From contig VEQP01000023.1 of NCBI GenBank assembly GCA_018883185.1, positions 1-50,259 of the forward strand: a stretch of 50,259 nucleotides of DNA, given 5' to 3'. The stretch comes from Nevskiaceae bacterium. Its GTDB lineage: Bacteria; Pseudomonadota; Gammaproteobacteria; Steroidobacterales; Steroidobacteraceae. Numbering within the stretch: the stretch's first letter is position 1; each line of letters starts with the position of its first letter. The notes under the pieces are model-generated. The model searched no databases. It saw nothing but the letters and a program-made list of their open reading frames with translations, and was not told the origin of the DNA. Both the position numbers and the translations under genes were made by a program. This document shows positions 25,667 to 33,866 of this stretch, piece by piece.

Positions 25667-26145
25667 TACGCAGCCCCTTGACCGGGGCTCTCCTCAATGT
25701 AGACGGACACCGAGCGCACATTGTCGGCGGCGAACTCTGCGGGCAACTGGGCGTTCAGCGAGTCGAAATAGGCACGTGCCAGCGTCTCGCAAGAGATGTT
25801 GTCGGTGTCGAGCACGACCACCTCGTCCGCGGGTAGCACGTAGCGTTTGCCGCAAAGTGTGAACTCGAGTTCGTGCTCGTCCTGGCGCACCCACCGGAAA
25901 TACGGGTTGCGGCTCGCGATCAGTACTTTCTCGTCCCAGTGTTGCGCGATCTTGCGCATGCCGGCCTTGAAGTGCGAGAACGGCAGCATGGCCTCGAACG
26001 AAGCGTCGCGGACCGTCAGCGTCAGGGTCGGGAAGTAATTGTGCCCATGCAGCGCTTCCTTGCTGCCGTCCGGGAACACCGTCATGTGGCTGGCGGCGAA
26101 CTTGAGCGCTTCCTTTCGAATCCGGATTTCGTATGAATCGAGCAT
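25648..26145 (-). CDS. 6-pyruvoyltetrahydropterin synthase family protein, PTPS-III-like
   Basis: 165 residues. Zinc ligands are seen in KFAASHM and LHGHNYF, and WDEKVLIA, TDNISCETLA and EESPGQGAAY follow the family. In QueD and ordinary PTPS a catalytic Cys stands before HGH; here the sequence is KEALHGHNY, i.e. ExxHGH with no Cys. From memory, ExxHGH marks the PTPS-III group, which cleaves dihydroneopterin to 6-hydroxymethyl-dihydropterin and can replace FolB in folate synthesis. So the likely role is folate or pterin metabolism rather than queuosine. It is divergent from an SDR gene, with only 26 bases between the two start codons. Confidence 0.82.
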   Translation of the reverse strand: MLDSYEIRIRKEALKFAASHMTVFPDGSKEALHGHNYFPTLTLTVRDASFEAMLPFSHFKAGMRKIAQHWDEKVLIASRNPYFRWVRQDEHELEFTLCGKRYVLPADEVVVLDTDNISCETLARAYFDSLNAQLPAEFAADNVRSVSVYIEESPGQGAAYQFTKS

Positions 26146-26171
26146 AATCGACAGCCTACCAGAGGCTCATC

Positions 26172-26921
26172 ATGAAAGATAAAACCACGCAGGACAGGGT
26201 TGTACTGATCACTGGTGCCGGCAAGGGCATTGGCCGCGCAGTCGCGGAGCTGTTGGCCAGGCGGGCCGAGGCTGCGGCCTCACCGCTCCGTCTGTGTCTC
26301 GCCGCGCGCACCCGCAGCGATCTCGAGGCGCTCAAGACCCGCTTGGACAGCGGCAGTGTCAATTGCGAGGTGGTGGCTGGCGATTTGGCCGATGCGCCGA
26401 CTCAGCCGGTCGAGGCCTGTGTGGCGCGCTTCGGCCGCATCGATGCGCTGATTCATTGCGCGGGTGTGGGTCGCTTCAAGGATTTTCTCGACCAAACCGC
26501 CGAAGATCTGGAGTTCACGCTCAAGACCAACGTCACCGCGACCTTTCTGCTCTTGCAGCGAACGTATGCGCTGATGCAGGCCCAAGCGCCTCGCGAGGGG
26601 CTGCGCGGACAGATCCAGGTGGTGACGTCGGTCGCTGCAGAGCAGCCGTTTTTACAAAGTTCAACCTATTGCGTGAGCAAGTACGCGCAGCGAGGTCTGC
26701 TCGATGTGATGAAGTTGTATGGCCGTCAGGATGGCATCCGGATTCTCGAAATCAAGCCGGGCGCCGCCTACACCCCGATGTGGGGCGAGGTGCCGCCCGA
26801 GCAGCTCGCACGGATGATGACCGCCGAAGATGTCGCACAGCCGATGGTGGACGCGCTCGAATTATCCTCGCGCGCCGCGCTCGAGAGTCTGACGATTCGC
26901 CCGCTGCACGGCGATTTGTAG
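26172..26921 (+). CDS. SDR family oxidoreductase, sepiapterin-reductase-like
   Basis: 249 residues. Standard short-chain dehydrogenase motifs are present: VLITGAGKGIGRAVAE near residue 12, IHCAGVGRF, a catalytic Ser in VVTSVAAEQP and YCVSKYAQRG (YxxxK). The early LCLAARTRSDLEALKTRL resembles sepiapterin-reductase-type SDRs, where an Arg/Ser pair selects NADPH. With the PTPS-family gene directly divergent, reduction of a pterin (dihydrobiopterin, monapterin or similar) is the best guess. This rests on neighbourhood and weak similarity only; an unrelated carbonyl reductase is equally possible. Confidence 0.78.
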   Translation: MKDKTTQDRVVLITGAGKGIGRAVAELLARRAEAAASPLRLCLAARTRSDLEALKTRLDSGSVNCEVVAGDLADAPTQPVEACVARFGRIDALIHCAGVGRFKDFLDQTAEDLEFTLKTNVTATFLLLQRTYALMQAQAPREGLRGQIQVVTSVAAEQPFLQSSTYCVSKYAQRGLLDVMKLYGRQDGIRILEIKPGAAYTPMWGEVPPEQLARMMTAEDVAQPMVDALELSSRAALESLTIRPLHGDL

Positions 26922-26937
26922 CCGAGTCGTTGCGGGT

Positions 26938-27339
26938 TCAGCTCCGCTTGACGCGATGCAGGGCGCACAGTTTGTGCCCGTCCGGATCGCGCACGTAGGC
27001 GAGATACAGCGCGCCCAAGCTGCCCTCGCGAATCCCGGGCGGATCCTCGATCGAGGTGCCGCCATGGGCGACGGCCACATCGTGAAATGCCTTCACCTGT
27101 TCCGCAGAGCTGCACTTGAACCCCAGCGTCGCGCCGTTGGCGCTGGTGGCCGGCTGGTTGTCGATGGGTTGGGTGATGCAGAGCATTCCGCCATCGTGCG
27201 CATAGAAGAGCCGTGTGTGCCCAGCCGGTGTGGTGTTGCGCATCGCGCTGCCCGACGCACCGAGCACCCCGAGTACGGCATCGTAAAAACGTTGTGAACG
27301 ATCGATATCATTTGAGCCGATCATGACGTGACTGAACAT
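26938..27339 (-). CDS. VOC / glyoxalase-fold protein
   Basis: 133 residues from the ATG at 27339. The start MFSHVMIGSNDIDRSQRFYD and the end YVRDPDGHKLCALHRV are classic for the vicinal-oxygen-chelate superfamily (glyoxalase, bleomycin resistance, dioxygenase). Metal positions would be His4 and the second-half Glu/His residues, but the catalytic type is not evident. Many such proteins are annotated only as VOC family. It is convergent with the SDR and divergent from the M20 amidohydrolase gene. Confidence 0.82.
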   Translation of the reverse strand: MFSHVMIGSNDIDRSQRFYDAVLGVLGASGSAMRNTTPAGHTRLFYAHDGGMLCITQPIDNQPATSANGATLGFKCSSAEQVKAFHDVAVAHGGTSIEDPPGIREGSLGALYLAYVRDPDGHKLCALHRVKRS

Positions 27340-27368
27340 GTGCGCCTCCCGCGTGTAGCCGAAAGACT

Positions 27369-27398
27369 TTGACAGGCGACCTCGTGGCTTGCAAGGAT
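27369..27398 (+). promoter_or_regulatory. Possible promoter for the M20 amidohydrolase
   Basis: A perfect TTGACA (27369-27374) is followed 18 bases later by a weak -10 AAGGAT (27393-27398). It lies in the 83-base divergent region between the glyoxalase-like gene and the M20 gene. The -10 is poor, so another start site is possible. Confidence 0.3.
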
Positions 27399-27422
27399 CC
27401 AAGCAAGTCGGGAGGGTCACTC

Positions 27423-28760
27423 ATGCGTAAAACGATTTTCACGGGCATGGTCGCGGGTATTGCAGGGCTGTGCTTCAGTTTGTCGGCAGCCAGGGCCGCG
27501 GATTCAGGCGCTCAAGCACGCGCGATTTCGGCGGCTGCCGCTGCGGATTACGTGGCCAACCTCAAGGGGCTGTTCGAGCACCTGCACGCCAACCCGGAGT
27601 TGTCTTTTCAAGAGAAGCAGACCAGTGCCCGCATCGTGCAGGAATTGCGGGCCATCCCCGGGGTGGAGGTGACGAGCGGCATCGGACGCTACGGCGTGGT
27701 CGGTGTCATCCGCAACGGCAAGGGCCCCGTGGTGATGCTGCGCGCCGACATGGATGGCTTGCCCGTCACCGAGCGCAATGGTTTGTCGTACGCCTCGAAG
27801 GCCAGAGCGGTGGGTCCCGATGGTCAGGAGACGGGCGTGATGCACGCCTGCGGTCACGATGTGCACATGACGAGTCTCGTGGGTGCGACGCGGCAGCTCG
27901 TCGCGATGAAAGCCGATTGGCGGGGCACGGTAGTCGTGCTCTTCCAGCCAGCGGAGGAAATCCTCGGCGGTGCCGCCGCGATGCTGATCGACGGACTGTA
28001 TACCCGGTTCCCGAAGCCCGACATCGTCCTTGGCCTGCACGTGGCGAGCCATATCGAACCCGGCAAATTTCAAGTCTACGAGCGCATCGCCAACTCTAGT
28101 TCCGATGGCGTGGACATTCTCGTTCGCGGTATCGGCGGCCACGGTGCTGCGCCGCACACCACGATCGATCCGGTGGTCGTGGCCTCGGAACTCGTCATGG
28201 CGCTGCAGACGCTCGTGAGTCGGGCGATCGATCCGCTCGAGGCGGGGGTCGTGACCGTCGGTGTCATCCAGGCGGGCACCAAGCGCAACATCATCTCCGA
28301 GGAGGCCCGTCTGGAACTCACCGTCCGCGCCGACAATCGTGAGACGCGCGATGCGCTGATCGCGGGCATCCAGCGTATCGCCAATGGCGTCGCGCGCACC
28401 TACGGAGTTCCCGACGATCGACTGCCCGTCGTCACGATGCGCGAGACCACCCCGCCGAATATCAACCATGCCGAGTCAGCTCGCACGCTGCGTAAGGCCT
28501 TGGCCCAATCCTACGGCGAGGCCCGGATGTCTGCCGTGCCGCGGCAGGGCATGGGTGCGGAGGACTTCGCCTACTACGGATCGCCGGAGTGGGGCAGCAT
28601 CCCGACGGTGTTTTTCAATGTGGGCGGCTCGGTGAGCGACGATTTGCGCAAGTCGCCGCCGCATCACTCACCGCTGTTCATCATTCGGCCCGAACCTGCC
28701 GTACGTGGCGGCGTGGAGGGTTACACCACCGCGGCCTTGACCTTCCTCGGGCGGCCCTGA
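27423..28760 (+). CDS. Secreted M20 family metallo-amidohydrolase (amidohydrolase/carboxypeptidase type)
   Basis: 445 residues from the ATG at 27423, which has GGGAGG upstream. The signal peptide runs to about AARAAD. The metal-binding series is VVMLRADMDGLPV (His replaced by Arg at the first position as usual in this subfamily), THE/CGHDVHMTSL (HACGHDVH), PAEEILGGA (EE) and HHSPLF near the end. The lid domain includes GIGGHGAAPHTTIDPV. It belongs to the IAA-amino-acid hydrolase / N-acetyl-L,L-diaminopimelate deacetylase / hippurate hydrolase group and hydrolyses amide bonds of N-acyl amino acids. The substrate is not fixed. Confidence 0.88.
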   Translation: MRKTIFTGMVAGIAGLCFSLSAARAADSGAQARAISAAAAADYVANLKGLFEHLHANPELSFQEKQTSARIVQELRAIPGVEVTSGIGRYGVVGVIRNGKGPVVMLRADMDGLPVTERNGLSYASKARAVGPDGQETGVMHACGHDVHMTSLVGATRQLVAMKADWRGTVVVLFQPAEEILGGAAAMLIDGLYTRFPKPDIVLGLHVASHIEPGKFQVYERIANSSSDGVDILVRGIGGHGAAPHTTIDPVVVASELVMALQTLVSRAIDPLEAGVVTVGVIQAGTKRNIISEEARLELTVRADNRETRDALIAGIQRIANGVARTYGVPDDRLPVVTMRETTPPNINHAESARTLRKALAQSYGEARMSAVPRQGMGAEDFAYYGSPEWGSIPTVFFNVGGSVSDDLRKSPPHHSPLFIIRPEPAVRGGVEGYTTAALTFLGRP

Positions 28761-28800
28761 GGCGCTGATCACAGGAACTGGATCCACGAGGACGCTCGAA

Positions 28801-29670
28801 ATGCTGCGATCGGCCAAGTATCAAGTTTCCAAGGTGAAGGTGTGGCTGAGACGCCGCCTGCTGGGAGCGCACGTCAGCGGTTTGATGATCGACACGGGCG
28901 AGTGTGTCTTGCTGGTCGATCCGGCAGATCGAGTCGTCGGACGGGAACTGCGGGTCACAGGGCGTTACGGCGAAGAGGAATTGCGTCGCATCGAGGCGCT
29001 GGTCACGCCCCAATCGACCGTGGCATTCATCGGTACCCACGTGGGCGCCCTGGCGATCCCGGCGACGCGCAAGGTGCGCAAGGCCTACATGGTCGAGGCG
29101 AATCCGCGCACTTTCGCGTTGCTGGAAAAAAATCTTGCCCTCAACGCCGTGACCAATGCGGTGGCCTTCAATGTCGCCGTCGGCGAGGGTGCCGGCGAAA
29201 TCAATTTCGTGCTGAGCACCGCCAACTCGGGCGGCAGCAAGCGTGAGCCTCAGGTCAAGGCGGCCAAGTACTACTACGATCGTCCGCAGACCATTCGCGT
29301 GCCCATGGTGCCGTTCGACACTCTTGTCGATCCGGCGGACGAGCGCTTCGATCTCGTGCTGATGGATATCGAGGGGTCGGAGTACTTCGCCCTGAAGGGC
29401 ATGCAGACGGCGCTGTCACGGACCGAGACCTTGATCGTCGAATTCATCGGCCATCACTTACGCAATGTCGCCGGGGTATCGGTGGCGGAGTTCCTTGCGC
29501 CCATCGAGTCGCATTTCAGTCATCTCTACATCCCGACTCTGCGCCGGCACGCGACGAAAAGTGAGTTCCTAACCGTGCTCTCTGACATGTACGACAAGAA
29601 AATCAACGACGACGGTCTCGTCTTCAGCAAATCGAGGGTCGACTTAGGGCCGGGCAGGGGCGCACTATAA
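28801..29670 (+). CDS. FkbM family SAM-dependent methyltransferase
   Basis: 289 residues, ATG with GAGGA upstream. The SAM fold is visible in TVAFIGTHVGALAIPATR, KAYMVEANPRTFALLEKNLALN (ribose-binding Glu and the PxxxxLLxxNxxLN helix), VPFDTLVDP and DLVLMDIEGSEYFALKGM, which are FkbM-family signatures. FkbM proteins methylate hydroxyl or amine groups on natural products, lipids or sugars. No partner is obvious; the M20 hydrolase is upstream and a c-di-GMP gene downstream. Confidence 0.82.
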   Translation: MLRSAKYQVSKVKVWLRRRLLGAHVSGLMIDTGECVLLVDPADRVVGRELRVTGRYGEEELRRIEALVTPQSTVAFIGTHVGALAIPATRKVRKAYMVEANPRTFALLEKNLALNAVTNAVAFNVAVGEGAGEINFVLSTANSGGSKREPQVKAAKYYYDRPQTIRVPMVPFDTLVDPADERFDLVLMDIEGSEYFALKGMQTALSRTETLIVEFIGHHLRNVAGVSVAEFLAPIESHFSHLYIPTLRRHATKSEFLTVLSDMYDKKINDDGLVFSKSRVDLGPGRGAL

Positions 29671-29681
29671 TGCGATATCGC
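29666..29681 (+). promoter_or_regulatory. -10 element and palindrome ahead of the GAF-GGDEF-EAL gene
   Basis: A perfect TATAAT at 29666-29671, inside the last codons of the FkbM gene, is followed at once by the 10-base palindrome GCGATATCGC (29672-29681) where transcription would begin. No good -35 is visible, which would suit an activator-dependent promoter. The leader would be about 27 bases to the GTG at 29705. Confidence 0.4.
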
Positions 29682-29704
29682 GCAGTGCTCATTGCGGAGT
29701 AAGA

Positions 29705-31543
29705 GTGGCCGAGACGGATAACACCACTGACGATCACGCAGGCCTATCTCTCGGGGAGTTGCAGCGGCGCGTTCATGATCTCGGCATTCTCAAGGACTTC
29801 GCCGAAACGATGCTCGGTCATCGTGGCGATATCGGCGATGCCTTGTGGGAGGTCACGCAGCAGGCCATTTCACGCCTCGGGCTCGAGGACTGTGTGATTT
29901 ACGTGATGGACGAGGAGCGCGGTGATCTCGTACAGGCGGCCGCTTTTGGTCCCAAGAATCCCAAGCACCGCGAGATTCTCAATCCCATCCGTATCGCTCT
30001 CGGTCACGGTATTGTTGGTAGCGTCGCGGTCAGCGGCCAAGTCGAATTGATCGAGGACACCCGTCTCGATGCCCGATACATCCAGGATGATCAACGGCGT
30101 CTCTCCGAGCTTGTCGTACCGATCGTCAATGGTGGCCGGGTCGTAGGCGTGATCGATAGCGAGCACTCGGTGAAGGGATTCTTCACCACTTGGCATCGCG
30201 ATATCTTCTTGTCGGTGGCTGCGATGGTGTCAGGTCGCATGGCTGCCGTATCGGTAGCGGAGAAGCGGCGCCGGCTGATCACCCACGACGCATTGACCGC
30301 GCTGCTCAACAGATCGGAGTGTTTGCGGCGCATACAGGAGCGCCTCGATGCCGAGGACGTCGGATTCGCACTGATCTTTCTCGATCTCGATCATTTCGGA
30401 GTGTTCAACGATACGCTCGGGCACGTCGCGGGCGATGAGCTGTTGCGCGCTCTCGCGCAAAGGATCCAGGAGGTCACGCCCGACGATGCCATCACCGGAC
30501 GATTCGGCGGCGACGAGTTCGTTGTCGCGGTCAACGGCGATCTTGCCGTCGGCGGAAGAGTCGCCGCGGATATTGTCCTCGCCATAGACAAGCAAATCGA
30601 CGCCGACGCTCCGAGCAACGTCCGCGTGACCTGCAGCGCGGGTGTGGCCATGGCGGAGAACGGTGACAGCGCCATGGAGCTCATCCACCGAGCAGATTTG
30701 GCGATGTATCAGGCGAAAAGCGGCGGACGAAACCGTGTGAGTCTGCATGACGCGACGCTGGCGGCCGCGAGGCGCCGAGAGCAGCGACTGATGGTGGAGT
30801 TGGAGCGCGCGTTGGAGTCCGACGACCCGTCGATCGAGATTCTGTTTCAGCCTATTTACGACGTTCCGCACCGCACTCCTGTCGCTTGCGAGGCACTGGC
30901 ACGATGGAACCATCCGCAGCTCGGCGCAATCGCGCCTGCGGAGTTCGTCGGCATCGCCGAGCGCACCGGCAAAATTCATGCTCTCGGCCGGCACCTCCTA
31001 AGGCGCTCCTTGCTCGGCCGGAAGACGTGGCAGTCCTCGGCGAACGCCTTCATGCTGAATATCAACGTGTCGCCGTTGCAACTTCGGCACGAGGACTTCG
31101 TCGCCGATTTGGTTGGCGTGCTCGCCGAGTTCGGTGTGCAACCCGATCAGGTGGCCTGCGAAATCACCGAGACGGCATTGTTGGCTGATGACGATCGCAC
31201 GAAGGCGGCAGTGCAGGGGCTGGTCAGCCACGGCTTGCGGCTCGTGCTCGATGACTTCGGTACAGGCTACGCGTCGCTTGCGACCTTGACGCGTTATCCC
31301 TTTGTCGGCGTGAAAATCGACCAGCGCTTCGTTCGCGACCTTGCGGCCAACGCCCAGGCGAGGGCCATCGTGCGATCGGTGGTCGGTCTTGCGAACGATC
31401 TCGCGCTCGGCTGTACGGCAGAGGGCGTGGAGCAAGAGCTGGACTTTACGGCGCTGCGTGAACTCGGGTGTCCGATGGCCCAAGGGCAGTGGCTTTGCGA
31501 GCCGTTGTCGGCCGAGCAGTTGAGGCGATTGCTGTGCGGGTAG
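29705..31543 (+). CDS. Cyclic-di-GMP signalling protein with GAF, GGDEF and EAL domains
   Basis: 612 residues from a GTG start with GGAGTAAGA upstream. Residues about 15-190 are a GAF sensor, about 200-355 the cyclase with RFGGDEFVVA near residue 268, and about 370-610 the phosphodiesterase with CEALARWNHP. The EAL active site looks complete: NINVSPLQL, the Glu of EITETALL, DDFGTGYASL, VKIDQRFV and CTAEGVEQ. Both activities may therefore be functional, with GAF deciding the balance. There is no membrane segment, so it is cytoplasmic. It overlaps the following HD-GYP gene by 10 bases, showing coupled expression of two c-di-GMP turnover proteins. Confidence 0.9.
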   Translation: MAETDNTTDDHAGLSLGELQRRVHDLGILKDFAETMLGHRGDIGDALWEVTQQAISRLGLEDCVIYVMDEERGDLVQAAAFGPKNPKHREILNPIRIALGHGIVGSVAVSGQVELIEDTRLDARYIQDDQRRLSELVVPIVNGGRVVGVIDSEHSVKGFFTTWHRDIFLSVAAMVSGRMAAVSVAEKRRRLITHDALTALLNRSECLRRIQERLDAEDVGFALIFLDLDHFGVFNDTLGHVAGDELLRALAQRIQEVTPDDAITGRFGGDEFVVAVNGDLAVGGRVAADIVLAIDKQIDADAPSNVRVTCSAGVAMAENGDSAMELIHRADLAMYQAKSGGRNRVSLHDATLAAARRREQRLMVELERALESDDPSIEILFQPIYDVPHRTPVACEALARWNHPQLGAIAPAEFVGIAERTGKIHALGRHLLRRSLLGRKTWQSSANAFMLNINVSPLQLRHEDFVADLVGVLAEFGVQPDQVACEITETALLADDDRTKAAVQGLVSHGLRLVLDDFGTGYASLATLTRYPFVGVKIDQRFVRDLAANAQARAIVRSVVGLANDLALGCTAEGVEQELDFTALRELGCPMAQGQWLCEPLSAEQLRRLLCG

Positions 31544-32838
31544 AGTTCTCCAGCATCATCGTTTTCACGGGCCTGATCTCCATTGCCGTCGGCGTGATTC
31601 TCGCCACCACGTTGTCGACCGTCGATCGGTCTGCACGCTATTGGATCGCTGGCGCGTTACTGTCGGGTTTGGCGGCGTTGATGCGCACGGTCACGCCTCA
31701 GGGTGATCATCTGATCGGTGTCAGCATACCGAATGCGGTCAATTTCTTGATCAATCTGATGTTCGCACTCTCCTTGCGGGCGTTGACGCAGAACTCCGAG
31801 TCTCACCGGCGACTCCTCACCGGCGGCATCATTTTTGCGGTGCTGTATGCGGCCCTGCACGAGGTTTTCGCGGAACTCGATCTCGCCCTCATAGAGGTGA
31901 TCGTCAACCCCATCGTGCAGATCGCCATGGCTTCGCTCATCGGTTATTTCGCCGTGAAGCTTTATCAGGAAAAAGGTTTTCGTTTTGCGGCTGTGCTTGC
32001 AGTGCTGCAGGGCATGTTGGCTCTGCTGTGGGTGGCTAGAGGCGTCACCGGGGTTTCGCAGGGACGTATCGACTTCGCCGCGCTATCGGTCGTCAATGCG
32101 TTCATCTTCACCCCATTGATGTTGGTGGGCACTGTCCGCTTGTTGTGCTACCTCGGCCTGCGGCTGGAGGAGTACGTCGCCAAGACCGAGCGCAGCGGTG
32201 CCGACGGTCTGCTCAACACCCTCAATACTTTGGCGCTGTCCCGCGATAACGAAACTGGTAACCACGTACTGCGCACGCAGAAGTTCGTGCGTCTGCTCGC
32301 CGAGCACTTGCAGGCACGCGGAAAACTTGACACCCAAGGCATTCGTGATTATCCGCGGCTACTGCACGATGTAGCGCCGCTGCATGACATCGGCAAGGTC
32401 GGCATACCAGATCGCATTCTGAAGAAACCAGGATCACTCGACCCCGCTGAGTGGGAGGTTATGCGGACCCACACCACGCTCGGCGCCGAGGTGATCGACG
32501 CGGCTCGAACGCCGCAGACCGCGGCCGATTCGTACGTGAATGACGTCCTGCACATCGCTCGGCAAGTCGCCCTATCGCATCATGAAAACTGGGACGGCAG
32601 CGGCTATCCCCACGGCCTCGCCGGGAAGCGGATCCCGCAGGCCGCTCAGCTGATGGCGATCGCGGATGCCTACGACGCGCTGCGTAGCGAGCGCGTATAC
32701 AAGAAGGCGTGGTCGCATGACGAGGCCGTCGCAGATATCGTTTCGTTATCCGGCAAACGTTTCGATCCCGAACTCGTCGGTGCCTTCATCGGCGAAGCTC
32801 AGCGCTTTCGTGCGATCGCCGAGACCTACCACGATTGA
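31534..32838 (+). CDS. Membrane-bound HD-GYP domain c-di-GMP phosphodiesterase
   Basis: 434 residues from the GTG at 31534, which begins inside the preceding gene; no better start is near. About seven hydrophobic helices fill residues 5-225 and form a membrane sensor of no family I can name. The HD-GYP domain follows: LHDIGKVGIPDRILKKPG near residue 284, then HHENWDGSGYPHGL near 349. All metal ligands expected (HD, HH, the GYP loop) are present. HD-GYP proteins hydrolyse c-di-GMP to GMP. With the upstream GGDEF-EAL gene this makes a local c-di-GMP module. Confidence 0.88.
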   Translation: MRVEFSSIIVFTGLISIAVGVILATTLSTVDRSARYWIAGALLSGLAALMRTVTPQGDHLIGVSIPNAVNFLINLMFALSLRALTQNSESHRRLLTGGIIFAVLYAALHEVFAELDLALIEVIVNPIVQIAMASLIGYFAVKLYQEKGFRFAAVLAVLQGMLALLWVARGVTGVSQGRIDFAALSVVNAFIFTPLMLVGTVRLLCYLGLRLEEYVAKTERSGADGLLNTLNTLALSRDNETGNHVLRTQKFVRLLAEHLQARGKLDTQGIRDYPRLLHDVAPLHDIGKVGIPDRILKKPGSLDPAEWEVMRTHTTLGAEVIDAARTPQTAADSYVNDVLHIARQVALSHHENWDGSGYPHGLAGKRIPQAAQLMAIADAYDALRSERVYKKAWSHDEAVADIVSLSGKRFDPELVGAFIGEAQRFRAIAETYHD

Positions 32839-32852
32839 CAACTGCACCGCGA

Positions 32853-32876
32853 GGGGCCGGAAAACCGCGATGCCCC
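32853..32876. terminator. Possible bidirectional hairpin between convergent genes
   Basis: GGGGC (32853-32857) and GCCCC (32872-32876) can pair, with an inner CGG/CCG around AAAA. It lies in the 39-base gap between the convergent HD-GYP and purU genes. There is no T run, so intrinsic termination is unproven. Confidence 0.3.
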
Positions 32877-32877
32877 G

Positions 32878-33735
32878 CTAGCGCAGCACGACCGTCCGAT
32901 TGCCGAACTCGAACACCCGACTCTCGGCATGCCATTGCACGGCGCGGTTAAGCACCACGCTTTCGATTTCGTTGCCGATGGTGGTCAGCTGTTCGGGCGA
33001 TAGAGTGTGATCCACGCGCTCGACGGCTTGTTCGATGATCGGGCCTTCGTCGAGGTCCTCGTTGACGTAGTGCGCCGTGGCACCGATGAGTTTGACGCCG
33101 CGCTGATAGGCCTGATGGTAGGGCTTGGCGCCCTTGAAGCCCGGCAGGAAGGAGTGATGGATGTTGATCGCACGGTCTTTCAGTTCGCGACACGCCTCGA
33201 TCGTCAACACCTGCATGTAGCGAGCGAGCACCAGCAACTCGCCGCCGCTCGATGTAAACAGATCGAGCAGGCGGCGCTCCTGCTCGGCCTTGCGACCGGG
33301 CTCGATAGGTAGGTGATGGAACGGCAGGCCATGCCACTCGGTCAGCCGGCGCTGTTCCTCGTGATTGGAGATCACGGCAACGATGTTGATCGGCAGCGTG
33401 CCGGTACTCCAGCGGTGCAGCAGGCTGTTGAGGCAGTGGCCATGTTTAGAGACAGCGATGACCACCCTGACTTTGTCGGCTTGGTCGCGCAGCGTCCACT
33501 CGATGCCGAGCGGCTGCATCGCAGCACCGAACTCGCGACTGAAGGCACTCTCGTCGATCGGCTGTTCGCCGGTTTCGAAGACGATCCGCATCACCGAGCG
33601 GTTCGACACCGAGTCGAGGAAGTGATGTGCCTCCAGGATGTTGGCGCCGCGACCGGCCAGATGCGAGGTTACGGTGGCAACGACGCCCACGCGATCGGGG
33701 CAGGACAAACGCAGGACGTAGCTGGGCTGACTCAA
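32878..33735 (-). CDS. purU: Formyltetrahydrofolate deformylase
   Basis: 285 residues from a TTG start at 33735 with GAAGG four bases ahead; this gives the usual PurU length and places the ACT domain right at the N-terminus (YVLRLSCPDRVGVVATVTSH). The catalytic formyl-transferase-like domain shows NIHHSFLPGFKGAKPY, GATAHYVNEDLDEGPIIEQ, which supply Asn, His and Asp. PurU releases formate from 10-formyl-THF for PurT and one-carbon balance. A longer frame upstream exists but adds about 35 Arg-rich residues without homology and would reach the divergent transporter gene. Confidence 0.88.
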   Translation of the reverse strand: MSQPSYVLRLSCPDRVGVVATVTSHLAGRGANILEAHHFLDSVSNRSVMRIVFETGEQPIDESAFSREFGAAMQPLGIEWTLRDQADKVRVVIAVSKHGHCLNSLLHRWSTGTLPINIVAVISNHEEQRRLTEWHGLPFHHLPIEPGRKAEQERRLLDLFTSSGGELLVLARYMQVLTIEACRELKDRAINIHHSFLPGFKGAKPYHQAYQRGVKLIGATAHYVNEDLDEGPIIEQAVERVDHTLSPEQLTTIGNEIESVVLNRAVQWHAESRVFEFGNRTVVLR

Positions 33736-33866
33736 GATACCTTCGCTCCACAGAGGCAAACGTGCCGTTCGCCGGGCTGCTAACCTAACCGAAGGTCGCA
33801 GCACGCTCAACCACAGGATCGAGTAAAGCCGACGTGTCACCGAAGGATTTCGTCGACGAGGGCTCC

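Noticed and set aside
25648..26145. Annotation as QueD (queuosine synthesis)
   Set aside because: The catalytic Cys before HGH is missing and no other queuosine gene is nearby.
27504..28469. Minus-strand frame of 321 codons opposite the M20 amidohydrolase
   Set aside because: Shadow of a well-supported gene; composition is Asp/His/Arg-rich without any domain.
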